Made by a program: the position numbers and the translations under genes | NCBI GenBank assembly: GCA_031553805.1 | Contig: JAVBLC010000015.1 | Location: forward strand, 16,366-80,365 | DNA length: 64,000 nucleotides | Direction: 5' to 3' | DNA from: JAITVB01 sp031553805 | GTDB lineage: Bacteria > Bacteroidota > Bacteroidia > Bacteroidales > Rikenellaceae | In this document: piece by piece, positions 15,913-25,101 of the stretch | Layout of the letters: the number at the start of each line of letters is the position of its first letter | Numbering within the stretch: position 1 is the stretch's first letter | The notes under the pieces: generated by a model | Told to the model about the DNA's origin: nothing | Database searches by the model: none | Seen by the model: the letters and a program-made list of their open reading frames with translations, nothing else

Positions 15913-16036
15913 GTGGTCCCTACCCCAATGCGCGGGGCTGCAAGCCCTGCGGTGCGTCCCCGCACTGGGGGTTTTGTTTGCGTTGGCGCAACGGTTGGAG
16001 TTTTGACTCGATTGTCAATGAGGCGTCACTTTCTTA

Positions 16037-16177
16037 TGTTACCTCCCTTTGGTCGGTGAGCTCGCCCGCCTTACTTGCTTAGCGCAAGTTCCCGCCCTGC
16101 GGGCGGGCAGCGACCTCGGTTGGCGGCCACCCAAAGAGAGTAACCAAAGAACCGAAGCTCACCGACCGGAGGAAGGT
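16037..16177. repeat. Segment bounded by inverted repeats
   Basis: GGTCGGTGAGCT at 16051-16062 pairs with AGCTCACCGACC at 16156-16167 (12 bp perfect); TTACCTCC and GGAGGAAGGTAA extend it imperfectly. AGCTCACCGACC and GGGAGGTAAC also occur inside repeat copy B at 40.8 kb, so this piece is mobile or shared. Confidence 0.65.
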
Positions 16178-16201
16178 AAAAGTCACCGCTTTAAGAAAAA
16201 A

Positions 16202-16260
16202 GGTGTGTCCCCGCACTGGGGAATTCCTTTGCTTTGAGAAATCTCCCAGTGCGGGGACGC
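16202..16260. repeat. Inverted repeat related to the 40-bp leader repeat
   Basis: GTCCCCGCACTGGG and CCCAGTGCGGGGAC form a 14-bp perfect stem around a loop containing TTTGCTTTG. The same architecture recurs at 60784-60844. Confidence 0.7.
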
Positions 16261-16417
16261 ATCTCCGTCCACAACTCGCCCTGCGGGCTCAGACAGTGGA
16301 CTACATGACGATTTTCCCAAAACTTTTCTTAATGCATTTTTCTTAGATGCGGGCCTTCGGCCCGCTTTGCGCGGCACCTGTGGCCCAGCTTGGAACTGAG
16401 ATACTACAAATACACTA

Positions 16418-16449
16418 AACAAAAAAGAGGCAAAAGCCTCTTTTTGTTT
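16418..16449. terminator. Terminator-like hairpin
   Basis: Stem AAACAAAAAAGAGGC with GCCTCTTTTTGTTT and loop AAAA; works in either direction. Confidence 0.7.
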
Positions 16450-16498
16450 AGATTAGCGAACCAACGGTCGCCGCATTGTGCAGAGAATGCGTCAGATT

Positions 16499-16571
16499 TA
16501 AAAGATCGTTTGGGCTTTTTAATCCTTACGTACCTTAAGTACGCTCCGGTTAAAAGCCCGAACGATCTTTC
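16499..16571. repeat. Long hairpin downstream of the zinc-ribbon gene
   Basis: AAAGATCGTTTGGGCTTTT pairs with AAAAGCCCGAACGATCTTT (19 bp, one mismatch); the loop holds a smaller near-palindrome CGTACCTTAAGTACG. It lies about 30 bases past the stop of the gene ending at 16601 and may act in termination or RNA stability. Confidence 0.7.
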
Positions 16572-16600
16572 AAAGACGGCGTGCTATACGCGCAACGCCC

Positions 16601-17359
16601 CTATTGGTCGAGGAGGTCGGAAACCAGGATACGTCCGCAATATTCGCAGACAATGATCTTCTTGCTCGTGCGGATGTCGAACTGGCGCTGGGGCGGGATG
16701 CGGTTGAAGCAACCGCCGCAAGCGTCACGTTTAACCGTCACCACAGCCAGGCCGTTGAGCATATTGCTGCGGATGCGCTTGTAGGCCGCGAGCAGGCGTT
16801 CGTCGATCTTCACCGAAGCCTCTTTCGACTTGACTTCGAGCGCAGCGATTTCCTTGGCGGTTTCCTGGTCGATGCTTTCGAGCTCTTCTTTCTTGTTCTT
16901 CAGATCGACCTGACGGCCGTCGAGGATTTCGCGGGCGTCTTCGATCTGCTTTTTCTGGATCTTGGCCTCGGCCGAAGCTTCCTTGATCTTCTTTTCGCAA
17001 AGTTCGATCTCGAGTTTCTGAAACTCGATCTCCTTCGAGAGCGAATCGAACTCGCGATTGTTGCGCACGTTGTTCTGCTGCTCTTCGTATTTGGCGATCT
17101 GAGCTTTGGACAGTTCGATCTCCTCCTTGCGGGCCTTCGAGGTCTTGTTCAGCTCGTCCATCTCCTCGGTAATGTTGGCGATGCGGGTCTCGAGGCCGGC
17201 GATCTCGTCTTCGAGGTCTTGCACTTCGAGGGGCAGCTCGCCCTTAAGGCGGTCGATCTCGTCGATTTTCGAGTCGATCTTCTGCAGGTCATACAGGGCG
17301 ACGATCTTTTCCTCGATCGAGTAGTCGATTTCGGCCGCCTTGGTGCTGTTTGTTGCCAT
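16601..17359 (-). CDS. Coiled-coil protein with C4 zinc ribbon
   Basis: A 252-residue protein of the COG1579 type: residues about 15-195 form a long charged coiled coil, followed by a C4 zinc ribbon CGGC...CEYC. Function is not well established; members have been linked to nucleic-acid or flagellar/secretion contexts elsewhere. It follows the Nif3-like gene by 6 bases, a pairing common in Bacteroidetes. A -7-like TACCTTTG at 17416-17423 lies inside the end of the upstream gene and could serve as an internal promoter. Confidence 0.9.
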   Translation of the reverse strand: MATNSTKAAEIDYSIEEKIVALYDLQKIDSKIDEIDRLKGELPLEVQDLEDEIAGLETRIANITEEMDELNKTSKARKEEIELSKAQIAKYEEQQNNVRNNREFDSLSKEIEFQKLEIELCEKKIKEASAEAKIQKKQIEDAREILDGRQVDLKNKKEELESIDQETAKEIAALEVKSKEASVKIDERLLAAYKRIRSNMLNGLAVVTVKRDACGGCFNRIPPQRQFDIRTSKKIIVCEYCGRILVSDLLDQ

Positions 17360-17365
17360 AGTATG

Positions 17366-18469
17366 CTATGCTAAATAATTGACGGGATTGGCGGAATTGA
17401 CACTTTTCCGGACGGCAAAGGTAGGGAATTTTTTCGTAATCACATCATATAAAATATCGATCGCGCAATATTCGCTTTCGAAATGTCCCACGTCGGCCAG
17501 GATCATCCGCGGATCGGCTTCGAGGAAAGCGTCGTAACGCAGGTCGGCCGTGATGAACACATCGGCTCCCGAACGCAGGGCGTCGCCGATCATCGAACCG
17601 CCCGAACCGCTCGATATGGCCACCCTGCGCACGGTGCGGCCCTCGGCAGCGGTATGTCGCACGGCTCCCGTACCGAACGTCGTTTTAAGCCGGGCCAGGT
17701 ATTTCTCGGCCGGCACAGCCTCCGGCAGCATCCCGACAGTACCGAAACCCGAATGCAGGTCGCGGTTTTCCAACGGGATCAAGTCGTAGGCCGGTGCCTC
17801 GTAAGGATGTGCCGCCAGCAAGGCCCGCACGACGGCGCCGCTGCGGTGGCGGGGAGCGATGACCTCGATGCGTGTTTCGGCCTCGGTGTGCATCGTTCCG
17901 CGTTCGCCGACAAAGGGATCCGTTCCCTCGCCCGGCCGGAAAGTGCCTTCGCCGTGGGCGTTATAACTGCATCGATCGTAGCCGCCGATCGCCCCGGCAC
18001 CGGCGTCGAACATCGCCTGCCGTACTTTTTCGGCATGGGCCTCGGGCGCGAAAACGACCACTTTCAGAAAATTCGAGCCACGCGGGGCCAGCACCTCTAC
18101 CGATTGCAACCCGAGCATTTCCGCCATGCAAAAATTGATCCCGCCCGCGCACGAGTCGAGGTTGGTGTGAGCGGCATAGAGGGCAATGCCCCGTTCTATA
18201 GCCGTCTGCACCATCCGTTCGGGATGGGTGGCGCCGGTCAGGCGTTTGAGCGGATGGAAAATCACCGGATGGTGCGAAACCACCAGGTTCGCCCCGCAGG
18301 CCACCGCCTCGTCCAACACCGCCCGGGTCACATCGACACACAGCACCACGCCCGTCGCCTCGCGCGTGCGGTCGCCCACCAGCAACCCCGCGTTATCGTA
18401 GGATTCCTGATAACTGAGCGGCGCAAAATCTTCGATAATGCGGATTATTTCGTCTATTTTCATTGGCAT
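17366..18469 (-). CDS. Nif3-like dinuclear metal-centre protein
   Basis: A 367-residue protein of the Nif3/YbgI/YqfO family. The metal-site motifs are present: NLVVSHHPVIFH near 60-72, AAHTNLD near 100 and the C-terminal DVGHFESE. The middle (about 130-240) carries the PII-like insertion found in long family members. Such proteins are sometimes annotated as GTP cyclohydrolase type 2, but the activity is unproven. The start is the ATG at 18469 or an in-frame ATG six bases later; it follows the MerR-like gene by 3 bases. Confidence 0.9.
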   Translation of the reverse strand: MPMKIDEIIRIIEDFAPLSYQESYDNAGLLVGDRTREATGVVLCVDVTRAVLDEAVACGANLVVSHHPVIFHPLKRLTGATHPERMVQTAIERGIALYAAHTNLDSCAGGINFCMAEMLGLQSVEVLAPRGSNFLKVVVFAPEAHAEKVRQAMFDAGAGAIGGYDRCSYNAHGEGTFRPGEGTDPFVGERGTMHTEAETRIEVIAPRHRSGAVVRALLAAHPYEAPAYDLIPLENRDLHSGFGTVGMLPEAVPAEKYLARLKTTFGTGAVRHTAAEGRTVRRVAISSGSGGSMIGDALRSGADVFITADLRYDAFLEADPRMILADVGHFESEYCAIDILYDVITKKFPTFAVRKSVNSANPVNYLA

Positions 18470-18472
18470 GCG

Positions 18473-19582
18473 TTAGAACAGCGATTGCTGAGTGGCAGCG
18501 GGTTTTTCCTGGGGCGGCGAATCCTGTCCTGCTTCATCCATCAGCGAATCGGTGTCGAAAAGTTGCTGGGCGTAGAACGGGACGCTGGCGATTTCGGGTT
18601 CTTCCAACTCTTCCGGGAAATCGTCGGTGACGGAATCGACCTCGTCATAAACCTCCTCGGCCGGTGTCCCGACAAAGACTTCCTCTTCGGGAGCAATGGC
18701 TTGTTCAAGGTCGATGACCTCTTCTGGGTCGGCTTCTTCCTCGATCTCGTCGAGCAGTTCGCCAGGGATCACCTCTGTTTCGTCCATCTCGCCGGGGGCC
18801 CACACGGCTTCGACTTCGTCGAGCACTTCCACACGCCGGGGGACTACCGTCAGCTCGGCGACCGACGGTTCGGCAACGGCCTCCGGTTGTTCGGCGTATG
18901 ACTCGTAGGTGAGTCCGGCAAACGGTTCGGGGTGCTGTTCTGAAAATTGTCCGGCGACTCGTTCGGCGACAACTTCGGCCGCCTCTTCTTCTGCCGTCTC
19001 CTGCCACAGATCATGTACCTGTTCGCCCCACTGGAGGGTTTCGTCAAGCGGACCAGATTCGGATTCGACGACAAAGGCGGTTTCGGCACCGGGGACAAAC
19101 TCCGGCTCCACCCCGGGAACCACGGCATTCACCGGTCCGGGGACCGCCTCAAAATCCGCCCCCGGAACAGCTTCCGGGAAACGTTGTTCAAGCGCCACCT
19201 CCGCATAGTCGGGCATCGCCGGGCGCACCGGCCCAGCAGACACATCTTTCAACTCCTCGCGGATTTCCTGCAACACGGCGCGGACTTCCTGTAGGTGTTT
19301 AATGATCTCGGTATCGCGCTCGGCCCCTCCCGGATTCTCTTTCAGACGCTTTTCGGCGCCGGCCAGCGTCATCCCCCGTTCCTTGACCAAGTGGTAGATG
19401 ATTCCGAGATTTTTAATATCGGCCGGGGTGAAAAGGCGGTTCCCCTTTTTGTTCTTCTTCGGTTTGAGCACGTCGAAACGTTGCTCCCAGAAACGGATGA
19501 GCGATTGGTTGACGTCGAACATCTCGGCCACCTCGCCCATCGTATAGAACATTTTTTCGGGGTTTTCCTCGCGCGCTTTCAC
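18473..19582 (-). CDS. MerR family transcriptional regulator with long acidic tail
   Basis: A 369-residue regulator. Residues about 10-85 are a MerR winged helix (YTMGEVAEMFDVNQSLIRFWEQRF), followed by a short helical segment ending near EIREELKDVSAG. The remaining 240 or so residues are a Glu/Val/Pro-rich acidic tail without recognisable fold, unlike the short effector domains of classical MerR proteins. The frame starts at a GTG (19582); an internal ATG at 19550-19552 has a better upstream GAGGA and may be the true start. Co-directional with the Nif3 and zinc-ribbon genes, so an operon is likely. Confidence 0.88.
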   Translation of the reverse strand: MKAREENPEKMFYTMGEVAEMFDVNQSLIRFWEQRFDVLKPKKNKKGNRLFTPADIKNLGIIYHLVKERGMTLAGAEKRLKENPGGAERDTEIIKHLQEVRAVLQEIREELKDVSAGPVRPAMPDYAEVALEQRFPEAVPGADFEAVPGPVNAVVPGVEPEFVPGAETAFVVESESGPLDETLQWGEQVHDLWQETAEEEAAEVVAERVAGQFSEQHPEPFAGLTYESYAEQPEAVAEPSVAELTVVPRRVEVLDEVEAVWAPGEMDETEVIPGELLDEIEEEADPEEVIDLEQAIAPEEEVFVGTPAEEVYDEVDSVTDDFPEELEEPEIASVPFYAQQLFDTDSLMDEAGQDSPPQEKPAATQQSLF

Positions 19583-19732
19583 TATTCAGGAGGTATTATG
19601 GGTATTATCTAATGTGATTTTGGCTCTGACGAAAAAGATCTTCGACGAAAAATGCCCGTCAAAGGAAACGCTAAAGTACAAAAAATCTGTACGTCAAACA
19701 ACCCCCCGCCGAAAAGTTGCAAAAATAATCCG

Positions 19733-19740
19733 TACTTTTG
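19733..19740 (+). promoter_or_regulatory. -7 box for riboflavin kinase-ahcY
   Basis: TACTTTTG matches TAnnTTTG, 21 bases before the ATG at 19761. This supports starting at 19761 rather than at upstream in-frame codons. No -33 at standard spacing. Confidence 0.55.
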
Positions 19741-19760
19741 CCTGGCAAGCTCCGTTTAGC

Positions 19761-20142
19761 ATGAACATCGAAATCACAGGCACCGTCATCGCGGGCAACC
19801 GCATCGGGAACTCGCTGGGTTTTCCCACGGCCAACGTCGCGCTCGACGCCGCGGCCGGGCCGGTCGACGGATTGGCCGACGGAGTCTACGCGGCCACGGT
19901 TACTACGCCCGCCGGAACTTTCCGAGCGATGGCCAACGTGGGGACGCGCCCTACGGTGAGCCGCTCGCCCGAACGCCTGCTCGAAGTACACCTGTTCGGA
20001 TTCAGCGGCGACCTCTACGGACAGACCCTCCGCGTCGCCCTCCACGAATTTATCCGCCCCGAAGTGAAATTCAGTTCGCTCAACGAACTCAAACAAGCTA
20101 TCGAAAACGACAAAACGACCATACTTGACTATTTTGACCGCT

Positions 20143-20153
<11 letters not shown>
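19761..20153 (+). CDS. Stand-alone riboflavin kinase domain protein
   Basis: A 130-residue protein equal to the C-terminal flavokinase half of bifunctional RibF, phosphorylating riboflavin to FMN. Family signatures are all present: a Gly-rich loop then LGFPTAN, ANVGTRPTV, the catalytic-Glu strand LEVHLFGFSGDLYG and the ending IRPEVKFSSLNELKQAI. The FAD synthetase half (usually about 180 residues) is absent and no remnant of it lies upstream. The -7 box at 19733-19740 confirms the short form. The last 11 bases overlap the start of ahcY. Whether a full RibF exists elsewhere cannot be seen. Confidence 0.85.
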
Positions 20154-21552
<1,399 letters not shown>

Positions 21553-21592
21553 TCCCCTGCCCCATATCCGGAAATAATTTCCCCTGCCCTGG

Positions 21593-21626
21593 AAAACGGC
21601 GAATCATGCGATTCGCCGTTTTTTTA
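21593..21626 (+). terminator. Terminator after ahcY
   Basis: ACGGCGAATC / GATTCGCCGT 10-bp perfect stem with loop ATGC, followed by a run of seven T. Confidence 0.9.
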
Positions 21627-21672
21627 TCCCCCAGCATGGCCCCGACCAATCTTTTAAAACCGTTGCCCACAG

Positions 21673-21735
21673 TATAATCTACATTATGTATTTTAAAAAA
21701 CAACTTATTTTGTTGAAATATAATCTACATTATGT
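21673..21735 (+). promoter_or_regulatory. Two copies of a 17-bp operator-like motif upstream of susC1
   Basis: TATAATCTACATTATGT occurs exactly at 21673-21689 and 21719-21735. It holds the dyad ATAAT-N4-ATTAT. The same 17 bases occur once upstream of the second SusC operon (31460-31476) in the same orientation relative to the gene. The AT-rich stretch between here and the ATG at 21949 shows no gene. Confidence 0.7.
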
Positions 21736-21948
21736 TTAATTAAATGTTTTTTTAACATTTCGTAAAAAACCGGATGTTTTTAATATAAAACGACCAGGGA
21801 GGTCGCTTGACTTCAAAAATAACGATACATTTCACATATTTAATGATAACAAAGGATGGGGTTTATATTTTTTAGCGCCTAAACAGGAGGGATCGAAAAT
21901 AAACTTAAAAAACGCCACAAACTGATTTACTAACTACAAAAAACGCTT

Positions 21949-24900
21949 ATGAAAAAATTTACATTAACTTTTTTGGTTATGCTTCTGGCGTGCGCACAGG
22001 CGTTCGCTCAGAACATAAGCATAACGGGTACGGTAAGGACCGATTCGGGCGAACCGCTCGTCGGTGCGGCCGTATTGGTCGGTGGCACCCAGCGGGGCGC
22101 TACGACCGACAATCAAGGCCGTTATAATATCCTGGCCCCGGCTAACGGAACGCTCACGTTCTCGTTTATCGGGTATGTTTCGCAGGAGGAAGCCATCAAC
22201 GGCCGTACGCAGATCGACGCGATCCTGCCCATCGACGTGGAAACGATCGAAAACGTAATCGTCGTGGCTTTCGGTACCGCAAAACGCGAAGCTTACACGG
22301 GGGCGGCTTCGGTGATCAAAGCCGAAGACATCCAGCGACGCCAGGTGTCGAACATTTCCAAGGCGCTCGACGGCCAGGTGGCCGGGGTGCAGATGACCAC
22401 CAGCACCGGCCAGCCGGGGGTAGCCGGTACGATCCGCGTACGCGGGTTTACTTCGATCAACGCCTCGAACAGTCCGCTCTACGTGGTCGACGGCGTACCG
22501 TTTGACGGTGACCTCTCGACCATCAACCCGAACGACATCGAGTCGATGTCCGTCCTCAAGGACGCCGCATCGAGCGCCCTCTACGGGGCCCGTGGTGCCA
22601 ACGGTGTGGTGATGATCACCACCCGTCGCGGCCGCTCGGGCGACGCTGTCGTTAGCATCGACGCCAAGTGGGGGGCCAACTCGCGCAGCGTGCCGGAATA
22701 CGACGTGCTGACCAACCCGGGTACCTATTATGAAAAATTTTGGGAAGGGATTAAAAACCAGTACGATGCCGCTAGGGCCAACGCGAACCTGATCCCGATG
22801 TTGGGTTACCAGGTCTACTCGGTTCCCGCCGGCGAAACGCTGATGGTGGACGGTAAGCTGAACCCCAACGCTACGCCCGGTTACGCGGCCAACAACCGTT
22901 ACTACCTGGCCGACGACTGGACCGACGCAGCCTACAACAACGCCATGCGCCAGGAATACAACGCCAGCGTGAGCGGCGCTACCGACAAGATGAACTACTT
23001 CTTCTCGGCCGGTTACCTCAACGATAAAGGGTATGTGGTGAACTCCTACTACGATCGCATCACTTTCCGTCTGAAGACCGACTACCAGGCCAAACCGTGG
23101 CTGAAGATCGGCGCTAACGCAATGTATGCCAACAGCGACCAGAACTACCCGACCTACACGCAGACCAGCTCGGTGAATATGTTCTACCTGACCCGCAACA
23201 TCGCCCCGATCTATCCGCTCTATGTGCGCAACACCGACGGTTCGATCCGCATCGACGTGCGCGGACAGCAGGTATATGACTATGGCGACAGCGCCACCGG
23301 CGGGATCGCCCGTCCCTTCATGGGCCAGGCCAACCCTGTCAGCGCACAGGGGCTGAACAAGGAATCGCACTTGATGGATATGTTTAGCGGCCGTGCGTTT
23401 GCCGAAATTTCATTCCTGAAGGATTTCCGCCTGCAAATCGTAGCCGGTACCGACGTTGACAACGTCCGTTCGCAGGATATGCGTAACCCGTTCTACGGCC
23501 AGTATGCCTCCTCGGGCGGTTACATCCAGGTATCGCAGGACCGCAACGCCGCCCTCTCCCTCGACCAGATGATTACCTGGAAACACGCATACGGCAAGCA
23601 CAATGTGGACGTCCTGGTGGGGCACACCTACTATCAACGTACGCTGTCCGACCTGTCTGCCGACCGCACCTATCTCTACAATCCGGACATCGCCGAGGTC
23701 GACAATGCGATCCTTGACCCGCACGGCTTCTCGAGCACTGACAAATACTACAACGAAGGGTATCTGGGCCGCGTGAACTACGACTACAACATGAAATATT
23801 TCTTCTCGGGGAGCTACCGTCGCGACGCCTCTTCGAAGTTCGCTCCGGGCAACCGCTGGGGTAACTTCTGGTCGGCCAGCGGCTCATGGTTGATGAGCCG
23901 GGAAGACTTCCTGCAGAACGCTTCCTCGTGGCTGAATATGCTGAAAGTAAAAGCCAGCTATGGTGTTCAGGGGAACGACGCCCTGTTGAGAAACGGCGTA
24001 TTGAGCTTTTACCCCTATGCCAACCAGTATGACCTGGTGAACAACGCCAACGAACCCGCGCTGATGCGTACCTATGTGGGCAACCGCAACATCTCCTGGG
24101 AAACCAACTACGCCTTCAACACCGGGGTGGAATTCAGCCTGTTCAACAACCGGCTGGACGGGATGGTCGATTTCTATGTCCGCACCACCAAAGATCTGCT
24201 GATGTATCGTCCGGTGGCCCCGTCGCTCGGTTATGAAAGCTATCCGGACAACGTTGGCGACATGCGCAACACCGGTGTCGAAGTGACGCTGAACGGCACG
24301 CTGATCTCGACCCGCGATTTCCACTGGAGCATCAACCTGAATGCCACCCACAACAAGAACAAAATCCTCCGCCTGCCGGAAGAAAGCCGGGAAGCGGGGA
24401 TCGTGAACAACCCCTTTAAATATACCGAAGGCGGTTCGATGTACGACTTCTACCTGCGCGAATGGGCAGGCGTGAAGGAAGACACTGGCCAGTCGCAATG
24501 GTACGTTGTAAACAACGACGGGACCAAGACGACAACTACAAGTTATCAGAACGGCACCCTGGTGATGTGCGGGGCTTCGGCCATGCCCGACCTCTACGGT
24601 GGTTTCGGAACATCGCTCACCTACAAGGGATTTGACCTGGCGGCAAACTTCTCCTACCAGATCGGCGGTACCGGTTACGACCAGGCCTACGCCTGGCTGA
24701 TGCACGGCGGTAACTCGTCAAACCGCGGCCGCAACTGGCACACGGACATCCTCAACTCGTGGTCGGCCGAAAATCCGACCAGCCAGATCCCGAAGGTGAT
24801 GTACGGCGACTCGTACACCAATGGCCAGTCGACCCGTTTCCTGATCGGACTCGACTACCTGTGTCTGCAGAACATCACGCTCGGCTATACGTTCCCTGAA

Positions 24901-25074
24901 TCGATCGCCAACAAATTGGGTCTCTCGAACCTCCGCATCTACGGCGTGGCCGACAACGTGGCGCTCTTCTCACAACGCGAGGGCTTCGACCCGCGCCAGG
25001 CCTTCACCGGGATCAGCGGTCAGAACTATTCACCGATCCGCGTTGTGTCGGGCGGTGTGTCGCTTAAGTTTTAA
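21949..25074 (+). CDS. SusC/RagA family TonB-dependent outer-membrane transporter
   Basis: A 1041-residue 22-strand TonB-linked outer-membrane transporter that, with its SusD lipoprotein, imports oligosaccharides or peptides. Order: signal peptide to about residue 20 (QAFAQ), carboxypeptidase-like regulatory domain about 24-95 (GTVRTDSGEPLVGAAVLVGG, SFIGY), plug domain about 105-230 (LDGQVAGVQM, IRVRGFTSINASNSPLYVVDG, SSALYGARGANGVVMITTRRG), then the barrel ending in an aromatic residue (GGVSLKF). The SusD partner follows by 27 bases. No glycosidase, sulfatase or sensor gene is adjacent, so the substrate is open. Confidence 0.96.
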   Translation: MKKFTLTFLVMLLACAQAFAQNISITGTVRTDSGEPLVGAAVLVGGTQRGATTDNQGRYNILAPANGTLTFSFIGYVSQEEAINGRTQIDAILPIDVETIENVIVVAFGTAKREAYTGAASVIKAEDIQRRQVSNISKALDGQVAGVQMTTSTGQPGVAGTIRVRGFTSINASNSPLYVVDGVPFDGDLSTINPNDIESMSVLKDAASSALYGARGANGVVMITTRRGRSGDAVVSIDAKWGANSRSVPEYDVLTNPGTYYEKFWEGIKNQYDAARANANLIPMLGYQVYSVPAGETLMVDGKLNPNATPGYAANNRYYLADDWTDAAYNNAMRQEYNASVSGATDKMNYFFSAGYLNDKGYVVNSYYDRITFRLKTDYQAKPWLKIGANAMYANSDQNYPTYTQTSSVNMFYLTRNIAPIYPLYVRNTDGSIRIDVRGQQVYDYGDSATGGIARPFMGQANPVSAQGLNKESHLMDMFSGRAFAEISFLKDFRLQIVAGTDVDNVRSQDMRNPFYGQYASSGGYIQVSQDRNAALSLDQMITWKHAYGKHNVDVLVGHTYYQRTLSDLSADRTYLYNPDIAEVDNAILDPHGFSSTDKYYNEGYLGRVNYDYNMKYFFSGSYRRDASSKFAPGNRWGNFWSASGSWLMSREDFLQNASSWLNMLKVKASYGVQGNDALLRNGVLSFYPYANQYDLVNNANEPALMRTYVGNRNISWETNYAFNTGVEFSLFNNRLDGMVDFYVRTTKDLLMYRPVAPSLGYESYPDNVGDMRNTGVEVTLNGTLISTRDFHWSINLNATHNKNKILRLPEESREAGIVNNPFKYTEGGSMYDFYLREWAGVKEDTGQSQWYVVNNDGTKTTTTSYQNGTLVMCGASAMPDLYGGFGTSLTYKGFDLAANFSYQIGGTGYDQAYAWLMHGGNSSNRGRNWHTDILNSWSAENPTSQIPKVMYGDSYTNGQSTRFLIGLDYLCLQNITLGYTFPESIANKLGLSNLRIYGVADNVALFSQREGFDPRQAFTGISGQNYSPIRVVSGGVSLKF

Positions 25075-25101
25075 TGGTCTTAATTGTAATTGTTGTAAAC
25101 T

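Larger units (their letters stand above)
15607..16600. other. Gene-free kilobase of stacked repeats and hairpins
   Basis: No convincing coding frame. The region is a mosaic: a composite palindromic element (15648-15912), a relative of the 40-bp leader repeat (15952-15998), a segment bounded by inverted repeats (16037-16177), a 14-bp stem (16202-16260), smaller GC hairpins including 16092-16107 and 16349-16365, a terminator (16418-16449) and a long imperfect hairpin (16499-16571). Confidence 0.8.

Noticed and set aside
15623..16006. 127-codon frame in the repeat region
   Set aside because: It runs through palindromes and repeats shared with other non-coding gaps, so the open frame is a by-product.
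17416..17423. Internal promoter for the zinc-ribbon gene as a separate feature
   Set aside because: A -7-like octamer inside coding sequence without a -33 is too weak to list separately; mentioned only in the gene entry.
21964..23370. Long open frame antisense to the SusC gene
   Set aside because: It mirrors the codon pattern of a clear SusC gene, has no signal or domain, and has no start region. Same reasoning applies to long antisense frames at 38010-39782, 45504-46790 and 60916-62433.
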